DNA from: Pontivivens marinum
Lineage (GTDB): Bacteria > Pseudomonadota > Alphaproteobacteria > Rhodobacterales > Rhodobacteraceae
Reading direction: 5' to 3'
DNA length: 64,000 nucleotides
Assembly: GCF_900231835.1 (NCBI RefSeq)
Contig: NZ_OCTN01000004.1
Location: forward strand, 1 to 64,000
Positions 51,915 to 59,400 of this stretch are shown piece by piece (the stretch's first letter is position 1; each line of letters begins with the position of its first letter). Made by a program: the position numbers and the translations under genes. The notes beneath the pieces were generated by a model. The model saw only the letters and a program-made list of their open reading frames with translations, had not been told where the DNA came from and did not search any database.

Positions 51915-52669
51915 TTTCGATCGAAGCCCTAAATCACGCGGCAGGCACAACGCAGATTCTGCACGACATCACCCTGACCATCCCGCGCGGCGGCCTGACG
52001 GCGCTGATCGGGCCGAACGGAGCAGGTAAATCGACCTTGCTCAATCTGATCGCGGCACAGGCGGATGTGCAATCGGGGCGGATCAGCGTCGATGATCTGG
52101 ATGTGGCGACGACGCCGCGCACCCAGTTGGCGCAACGTATGGCGGTAGTGGCGCAACGCTCGGATATCGCCAGCCGCCTGACCGTCGGGGATTTGGTGGA
52201 GTTCGGTCGCTGGCCGCATAGCAAGGGACGCCTAACCCCCTATGACAGGGCGATTGCGTCCCATGCGTTGGAGGTCTTTGACCTTACCAACCTGTCCCAC
52301 CGGTTTCTGGATGAGATTTCGGGCGGGCAACGGCAACGGGCCTTTGTTGCGATGGCCTATACCCAGCAGACCGATTGGCTGATGCTGGACGAGCCGCTGA
52401 ACAATCTGGATATCCGCCACGCGCGTGGCTTGATGGGGGAATTGGCGCGGCTGGTCCGGGAAGAGAACCGCAGCATCGTGATCGTCTTGCACGACCTTAA
52501 CCATGCTGCTGCATGGGCGGATCATGTGGTGGCTCTGGATGCGGGCCGTGTTGCGTTTAGCGGTGCGCCCGATCAGGTGCTGACGGCTGAGGCGCTGAGT
52601 ACACTGTATAACGCACCGATCCAAACCCACATGATCGACGGTCGTAAGGTGATCCTGCACCATCGGTAA
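51911..52669 (+). CDS. iron-siderophore ABC transporter ATPase
   Basis: 252 aa. Walker A is LIGPNGAGKSTLLNLI, the signature EISGGQRQRAFVAMAY, and Walker B DWLMLDEPLNNLD. The switch His lies in VIVLHDLNHAAAWADHVVAL. It is coupled to the preceding permease by ATGA and completes the four-gene importer. A TonB-dependent receptor for the outer membrane step is not in this window. Confidence 0.95.
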   Translation: MISIEALNHAAGTTQILHDITLTIPRGGLTALIGPNGAGKSTLLNLIAAQADVQSGRISVDDLDVATTPRTQLAQRMAVVAQRSDIASRLTVGDLVEFGRWPHSKGRLTPYDRAIASHALEVFDLTNLSHRFLDEISGGQRQRAFVAMAYTQQTDWLMLDEPLNNLDIRHARGLMGELARLVREENRSIVIVLHDLNHAAAWADHVVALDAGRVAFSGAPDQVLTAEALSTLYNAPIQTHMIDGRKVILHHR

Positions 52670-53180
52670 TTCGATTTTGCGACCCTCATATTGCTGAACT
52701 GTTTGCTTACGGTGGGCTGTGGCTGGCGTTCCTCTGTGGTGCAGAGTTGTGCCGCGCTTTGCCTATAGTTTGTGCACAATTCCGCCAAGCAATCAGTGAT
52801 TCCTAATATAGAATTTGAATTAAAGGCCCTCTGGGCCGGTTTGATTTGTTTCATGCAGAATGTGCATGGAATCAGATCAATGCACGATTCCATTTTTCCG
52901 AACTGCACAGCGAATCCGGTGCTGATCCATCGTAAATATTCGGAATCACTTCTGAAAATCCCTCATCAGCGGCGCATTTTTCCCATTTCCGTGCGCGATG
53001 GAACAGCCCCTCTATCCGTCTGAGTAGAAATCGCTCGAATTGGCCCGAAGCTGTCCGTTCGCGCTCATGTAGCGACCCCTCCTTTCCTGTTGATTGTTCT
53101 CAAGCCGCCGCGATCCAGCCGCGGTGAGCTAGGCGCAACAACGACCGCGGCCCCCGCCGTAACCCGAGAAAGGAAACGAG
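52670..53180. other. intergenic region before the surface-protein operon
   Basis: About 510 bases without a credible gene. A short hairpin (GGCCC-TCT-GGGCC, 52825-52837) followed by GGTTTGATTTGTTT might end the iron operon. The rest presumably holds the promoter of the 53181 operon; no defined site was recognised. Confidence 0.35.
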
Positions 53181-53693
53181 ATGAATATTTCGCTACTGAA
53201 ACGCCCTCTTCTAGCAGCAACAGCTGTGATCATCATTAGCACCGCACAGGGTGGTCACGCACAAGGACTGGAAAGCCAGTTCGCATTCCAGATCGTCGAA
53301 ATCGCCGCAGATGGCACCGAGACATTGGTTGATCGCAGCAGCGTCTACCCCGGTGAAGTCATCGAGTATGCGGTGTCGCACATGAACAATCTGGAGGATG
53401 ACCTGAACGGTCTGACCTTCCTCGCACCAGTGCCAAACGGTGTGACGTTGGAATTCGGTTCCGAATTTTCCTCGCTCGCCGCGAGCTTTGAAATTCAGGC
53501 CGAAATGGACCCGATGAATGAGGGTCTAGAATGGTCGGCTGTTCCGGCAAGCCGCATCGTCATCGCCGAGGATGGCACCCAGCACAGCGAACCAGTTCCA
53601 GCCGACGCCGTTCAGGCGGTTCGTTGGAACCTCGAATCCGCCCTGAAGAGCGGTGAATCGGCTCTCAACACATATCGAGTGGTCGTCAACTGA
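53181..53693 (+). CDS. small secreted protein, DUF11-like
   Basis: 170 aa with a Sec signal (LLAATAVIIISTAQGGHAQ, cleavage after HAQ). The mature part has the beta-rich pattern VYPGEVIEYAVSHMNNLEDDLNGLTFLAPVPNGVTLE, recalling a single DUF11-type domain. The end, SALKSGESALNTYRVVVN, also fits that fold. AAAGGAAACGAG precedes the ATG. It is first in a three-gene operon with two larger DUF11-type proteins and is probably periplasmic or surface-exposed. Function unknown. Confidence 0.85.
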   Translation: MNISLLKRPLLAATAVIIISTAQGGHAQGLESQFAFQIVEIAADGTETLVDRSSVYPGEVIEYAVSHMNNLEDDLNGLTFLAPVPNGVTLEFGSEFSSLAASFEIQAEMDPMNEGLEWSAVPASRIVIAEDGTQHSEPVPADAVQAVRWNLESALKSGESALNTYRVVVN

Positions 53694-53712
53694 GCGGACT
53701 AAACCCGCTCAG
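53690..53712 (+). other. intercistronic hairpin after first surface gene
   Basis: CTGAGCGG and CCGCTCAG form an 8-bp perfect stem with a 7-base loop that begins inside the stop codon. No T-run follows, so it may protect or process the transcript rather than terminate it. Confidence 0.45.
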
Positions 53713-53757
53713 AATGACCGGGTATCCGAAACCTAACTCCAAACAAGGTACGTAAAA

Positions 53758-56394
53758 GTGAAACATTCCAGAAACTTCCTGCTGTCCAGCAGCGCGATCG
53801 TTGCAGTGTCGTTCGTGGGCATGGCAGCACTCGCAGCCCCGCAAGATGCGGGCTCCGTAATCGGCAACCAAGCGGTTGCGACCTATACCAACGCGGCGGG
53901 TGATACGATCACCGTAACGTCGAACAAGGTTGAAACAATTGTGCAGCAGGTTGCCGGCGTTTCGATGACTTCGGACAATTCCGAACAAATCGCACCCGGT
54001 GGTAAGGCGTTCCTGCCGCACATCGTAACCAACGATGGTAACGGTCCGGACAGCTTCGACCTGTCCTATGTCGATAATACGGGTGATTTCAACTTTGCGT
54101 CCGTTGTGTTCTACGCAGATGCCAACTTGGATGGTGTGGCTGATAACGCAACGCCAATCACGGAAACTCCGGTCCTGGGCGCTGGTGAGCGTTTTGGCTT
54201 TATTGTTGATGCAACTGCGCCATCCACTGCGTCCGCGGCTGATGCGGAGACGCTGACCATCACGGCAGCCAGTGCGCTGACTGCGGCAACAACCGCCGTT
54301 AACACCGACACATTGACCGTCGCCAATGGCGCGATCATGGAGCTGGTTAAGTCGATGGTTGTCGATAAGAGCGCCGGTGATGCGACGATCATTGATGCAG
54401 GCGATACAATCGAAGTAACGCTGACCTACTCCAACACCGGTCTGGCTGCATCCGATACCTACTCGGTTCAGGATATCATCGATACAGATCTGCCCTACAC
54501 AGTCGGTTCGGCCCAGTGGTCCGATGCAACAGTTGTTGGTGGTCTGGATGAAACCAACGGCACGGCTGTTGATGCGACCAACGGTTCGCTGGATACCATT
54601 GCGTACCAGTATACTGCTGGCACCAACACAATCGACTTCGAGATTTCCGAAGTTCCTGCCGGTCGTACCGGCTCCGTTACCTTTGAGGTTACAATCGGCG
54701 GAACTGCTGATGCCGGCCTGATCGAGAACACGGCGACACAGTCCGATAACGATCGTGCATATCCGCCATCGAACACGGCCTCGGTGACAGTTGCGTCGCA
54801 ATATGCGCACATCATCGACGATACCTTCACGCAGACGGATACAACGGTTCTGACCTCGACCACCGATGATGGTGCCGCTGGCAATGACGAAGTACTTGAG
54901 ACCGGCGATGTTTCGCAGGGTACGACCATCGAGTTCGAATTCGTGATCGGGAACAACTCGAACCAGGATGACAGCTATACGCTGGACGTTGCCAATGGTG
55001 ACTTCCCGCTGGGCACGAGCTTCCGCATTGTGGCCTCTGACGGCGCGACACCGGTTGTTGGTAGCATCCCGCTGGATGCAGGTGATGGTGCAAAGGTCTT
55101 CGTGTTGGCAACTCTGCCAAGTGATGCGGCACCAACGGCAAGTGGCGCGACCAACTATACAGCCACAATCACGGCAACCTCGGATGAGACGGGCACAACC
55201 AACACATCCGTAGCCGAGTTCACCGGTGCGGTTCTTGCGGCCTCGGTCGATCTGGAAAACACGGTTGCCGGGTCCGAGGGTGACGGCGCAGCACCAACGG
55301 ATGGCGGCGACCCATGGGTCACCGAAGCAACGGATCCGGGTGTTCCTGTAACCTTCCCGCTGAATATCGAAAACCAGGGCCCGACATCAGACAGCTACAA
55401 CCTGACCCTGAATCAGGCACTGCCGGCAGGCTGGACCGTTGAATTCCAACTGGCTGATGGCTCGATCGTCACCAATACCGGTACGATTGGCAGCGGCGAC
55501 ACGGCCAACATCACGGTTGTTGTTACGCCGGCACCCGGTTCGGCACCTGTATCGCAGCTGATTGATATCAACGTTGCATCACCGGTTTCGGGTCAAAGCG
55601 ACAGCATCACCAACCAGGTCACAGTTAACGAAGTGATCGATGTTTCGATTGTTGAGAGCCAGACTGTTCAGGCCTCGCCAAACGGTGTTGTCGATATCCT
55701 GCACACCATCTCGAACGCAGGTAACATCGACATCGTCGAAGGTTCGATCACTGCGGCAGGTCTGTCCGGTTTCTCCGGCACGATCTTCTGGGATAAGAAC
55801 GGCAATGGCGTTCTGGATGCCACGGACGAGGTTATCGACAACTTTAATGACCTGACCGACAATATCGGTGGCACGACAGACGGCCTTGCGGCTGGCGAAA
55901 CGATCTCGCTGATCTATCGTGTGCAGGCCGGTGCTCTGGCAGGTTCGTCCGAAGTCGCGACGCTGACATTGGACAGCAACCTGAACACCGACACCAAGGC
56001 TGATCGCGATACGACCAACAACACGGTTGACGATCAGGTGGTGGTTGTTACCGGCGACGTGACCTTGAGCAAGACCCAAGCGATCGACCCGCTGTGCAAC
56101 GACAATCCGGGTGCCTTCTCGGCTGAGCGTCAGGACGTCGAGCCTAACCAGTGTATCGTTTACCGTATCGAAGCAGCCAATACCGGCTCCACGCCAGTAA
56201 CTGATGTTATCATCCGCGATGTTGTCCCTGCCTACACCACGTTCGAAACCTGCGGCGGCGCATGCCCTGCGGTTGTGACGCCCGGCACGGCGACAGTGGA
56301 TGTGACTGGTGCTCCAAATCTGGAAACCGATCACGGCACGATCAACCCGGGCAGCACCGGAACATTCGAGTTCACGGTTCGCGTCGATAACTAA
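53758..56394 (+). CDS. large secreted repeat protein with DUF11-type domains
   Basis: 878 aa, start GTG with AAGG six bases upstream. A Sec signal (SSSAIVAVSFVGMAALA, cleavage after ALA) is followed by a module reading GSVIGNQAVATYTNAAGD, with TSNKVETIVQQVAGV after it, that is also present at the start of the 1914-aa protein. Successive immunoglobulin-like beta domains follow, such as NGPDSFDLSYVDNTGDFNF, DAGDTIEVTLTYSNTGLAASD, NQGPTSDSYNLTLNQ and NQCIVYRIEAANTGSTPVTDV. The protein is very acidic and rich in Thr, Ala, Asp and Val, with only a few Cys near the C-terminus. It has no visible membrane anchor or sortase motif. The best guess is a secreted or cell-surface fibrous protein, perhaps held by the barrel protein encoded next. 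Confidence 0.85.
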   Translation: MKHSRNFLLSSSAIVAVSFVGMAALAAPQDAGSVIGNQAVATYTNAAGDTITVTSNKVETIVQQVAGVSMTSDNSEQIAPGGKAFLPHIVTNDGNGPDSFDLSYVDNTGDFNFASVVFYADANLDGVADNATPITETPVLGAGERFGFIVDATAPSTASAADAETLTITAASALTAATTAVNTDTLTVANGAIMELVKSMVVDKSAGDATIIDAGDTIEVTLTYSNTGLAASDTYSVQDIIDTDLPYTVGSAQWSDATVVGGLDETNGTAVDATNGSLDTIAYQYTAGTNTIDFEISEVPAGRTGSVTFEVTIGGTADAGLIENTATQSDNDRAYPPSNTASVTVASQYAHIIDDTFTQTDTTVLTSTTDDGAAGNDEVLETGDVSQGTTIEFEFVIGNNSNQDDSYTLDVANGDFPLGTSFRIVASDGATPVVGSIPLDAGDGAKVFVLATLPSDAAPTASGATNYTATITATSDETGTTNTSVAEFTGAVLAASVDLENTVAGSEGDGAAPTDGGDPWVTEATDPGVPVTFPLNIENQGPTSDSYNLTLNQALPAGWTVEFQLADGSIVTNTGTIGSGDTANITVVVTPAPGSAPVSQLIDINVASPVSGQSDSITNQVTVNEVIDVSIVESQTVQASPNGVVDILHTISNAGNIDIVEGSITAAGLSGFSGTIFWDKNGNGVLDATDEVIDNFNDLTDNIGGTTDGLAAGETISLIYRVQAGALAGSSEVATLTLDSNLNTDTKADRDTTNNTVDDQVVVVTGDVTLSKTQAIDPLCNDNPGAFSAERQDVEPNQCIVYRIEAANTGSTPVTDVIIRDVVPAYTTFETCGGACPAVVTPGTATVDVTGAPNLETDHGTINPGSTGTFEFTVRVDN

Positions 56395-56419
56395 TCCACC
56401 TTTCGATCTCTAAAAACCG

Positions 56420-56444
56420 CGCCCCCCGGCCCATCCGGGGGGCG
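56420..56444 (+). other. intercistronic hairpin before the barrel-protein gene
   Basis: CGCCCCCCGG and CCGGGGGGCG pair perfectly over 10 bp with a 5-base loop, 45 bases upstream of the next ATG. It lacks a following T-run. It could slow transcription or shield the upstream mRNA and so set the ratio of repeat protein to barrel protein. Confidence 0.5.
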
Positions 56445-56489
56445 TATTCAGCAAGAATTTCCAGCACTCCTGCCGAAGGTTTATGTACG

Positions 56490-59400
56490 ATGCCCCGCTT
56501 CGCTACCCATATACACGCCTTCTGCGCACTCGGCCTTACTGTCGCACTGTTTCCCGCCTTTACAGCCGATTTGAACGCAGCTCCCGCTCCAGCCGGTATG
56601 AGCATCGTCAACGTCGCAGAAGCTCGCTATTACAACGCAGACCTTGGTATTTTTGAGACTGTTTATTCCAATCAAGTCTCTGCTCTCGTTGCAGAAGTCC
56701 CCGCGATGGAGGTGGTGAGCAATTCCTACCTTCGTCTGTCGCGCGGCGCCCGTGACCAACATCATTTCGAGGTCCGCAATACCGGCAACGTCGAGATCGC
56801 CTTTGCGGCTGAACTTGATACCGGTAATGAGGCAGGGTTGCTTCAAAACCCCCTGTTGATCTGGGACATGAACGGCAATGGTGTCGCCGATGCAGGTGAG
56901 CCTGCGTTAAGCGCCACTGACGAACTGGTCCTGGATCAGGGTGAGAGCGCCTTTCTGATCTACTCCTTTGACGTGACTGCCTTTGCAGATCCGGCAGAGA
57001 CCGCAACAACATTCCTGATGACGACAGCCCGCAGCACGTCCGCTGCTGCCACCCCGATTGACGCGATCAGCCCGGCCGCGCTGGTTGATATCGTTGTGGG
57101 TGGTCTGGAGCTGCAAAAGTCGGTGGTTCGCCGCACTGTTGCCGACGGCGATGAACTGTCCTTCACTCTGAATTTGCGAAACAACTCTGAGTTCGACATC
57201 GTTACCTATGATGAGATTGACGGCGACACCCTGCGCATTGATGGCGCGGCGGTCAGCGGCATTCTGGTTCGGGATGCGATCCCGTTGAATACATCGTTTG
57301 TGGCCTTTGAGGCCGATGCCGGCCTGACCCCGCTATATCACCTGCGTGGCGCGCCGACGCAGGAGTATGTCACAGTAGAGCCGACTGAACTGGCTGATAT
57401 TGATGCCGTTGCGTTCTATCTGGACCGTGATTACGCGGTTGGCCGGTCCTCTGACCTGACCTTCAGCGTTTTGCTGCCAGAGGCACTGGGCACCGTTTCC
57501 ATTTCAAACATCGCGGATACATATCTTGAGGAAGTCGCGGGCACTGCCACGTTGAACTCCAACGAGATCGTTCTGCGTCGTGAGGCGGATGATGCAATCA
57601 GCCTGGATTTCACCGATCCCACGACGGGTGCGTTCACCAGCTATGGTGAACTGGGCGCCGATACGTCACTGCAACTGATCTCCGGTGCATGTAACATTTC
57701 CAATGGAATTGACACGGTTGATGTGACGGTTGTCAGCCGGATCACTGGTGACAGTGAGGTTATCATCGCACGTGAGACCGGCGCGAATACTGGTATCTTC
57801 AACACCACTGACCTGCCGTTGGCGCAGATGGACACCCCAGTTTCGGGCGACGGCGTTCTGGCAAGTGTGAACGGCGATACGCTTAGCGCGTCGATCCAGT
57901 GTGATGGGCAGGTGGCTGAGGATGCGTTGCTGGTCAATCCGGGCAACTTCGTTTTCAACAGCGTGACCAATGCGCCGATCACCGACGCAACGGTTCAAAT
58001 TCTTGATGCCAGCGGTACAGTTGTGCAAACCGTGGAAACCGACTCCGAGGGTTTCTTCGCCCCCGGATCGCTGGTTGCAGGTAATTACAGCTACGAGGTG
58101 GTTCCGTCCGCCACCTTCACGTTCCCGTCCGTGCGTCCGACCTTTGTCGGCATGGACCGGAATGTTGCGACATCGATTTCCTTTGGCGGTGTTTTCTCAC
58201 ATTCCGGCGGTCTCGTTCACCGTGCCGATCTGCCGGTTGATCCGTTTTATGGCGTGCCGCTGTCCTTGGAGAAAACCGCCGATACAACCCGCGTTCGCGC
58301 TGGTGAGTTTGTGACCTACACTGTCACTGCGACCAACAATATGGATCAGGCCCTGATCGGGGCGGAGATACTGGACCGGCCGCCATTCGGTACCGAGCTT
58401 GTCTCCGGCACCGTGCGTCTGGATGGTCAGGTGTTGGCGGATCCAACCGTTGATGCATCCGGCGATCTGCGCTTTGACCTCGACACGATGACAGTGGCGG
58501 AAAGTAACGTCCTGACCTACGTGCTGCGCTTCACAGCGCTGGCTGGCACTGGCCGGAACTACAACACAGCTATTCTGGACGGCAATCAGGCTGGTACAGG
58601 CACATATCGCGCGTCTAACACCGCTACAAACTACGTCAATCTGGACAATACCGGTGGCGTCTTCGCGGATGAGGGCACGATCCTTGGCGCAGTTTTCCTG
58701 GATTGTAACGAAAACGGTCTGCGCGACGGGCCGGAGGAATTGGGCGTGCCCGGTGTAAAGCTGGCAACGCAAACCGGCCTGTTTGTTGTAACTGATGCGG
58801 ATGGTCAGTTCTCGCTGTTCGGGTTGAGCCCCGTTAGCCATGTCTTGAGCATTCTGCCCGATACCCTGCCGATCGATGCAGAGGTGCGTGTGACACGCGC
58901 GGCGGATATGTTGCGGGGCGGGACACGTATGGTTGCCCTGACCAATGGTGAGGTTCGCACCGAGAATTTCGCATTGGATAGCTGCGCACCAACCGCGGTT
59001 GAGGATGTAAACGCACGGATCGCTGCCTTTGCCGAGCGTGCGCAAACTGCCAGCCAGTTCCTGTCCGATCTGCCTATGGATGCCTCCACCGGTGATCGTC
59101 GCAGCATCCGCACTGAATCCGGTTCGGGTACAACCACGCAAATCCTGCGCGGCGCGCCGCAAGCAGGTGCGACACCAGCCGCTGATCTGGCCGAGGTTGC
59201 TATCGAAACAGCGCAGGAGCGTCAGACGCTGGAGTCAATTATCAAAACCCTTGATCCAGAGGCTGGCTTCATGGGGCTGGAGGATGGCGATACGGTTTTG
59301 CGTCGCACGACGAATATTCGCGTAAAGGGTCCGGCTGACCTGACCCTGTATCTGAGCATTAATGACACCGCTGCATCTTCGGCCAGCATTGGTGAGCTGA

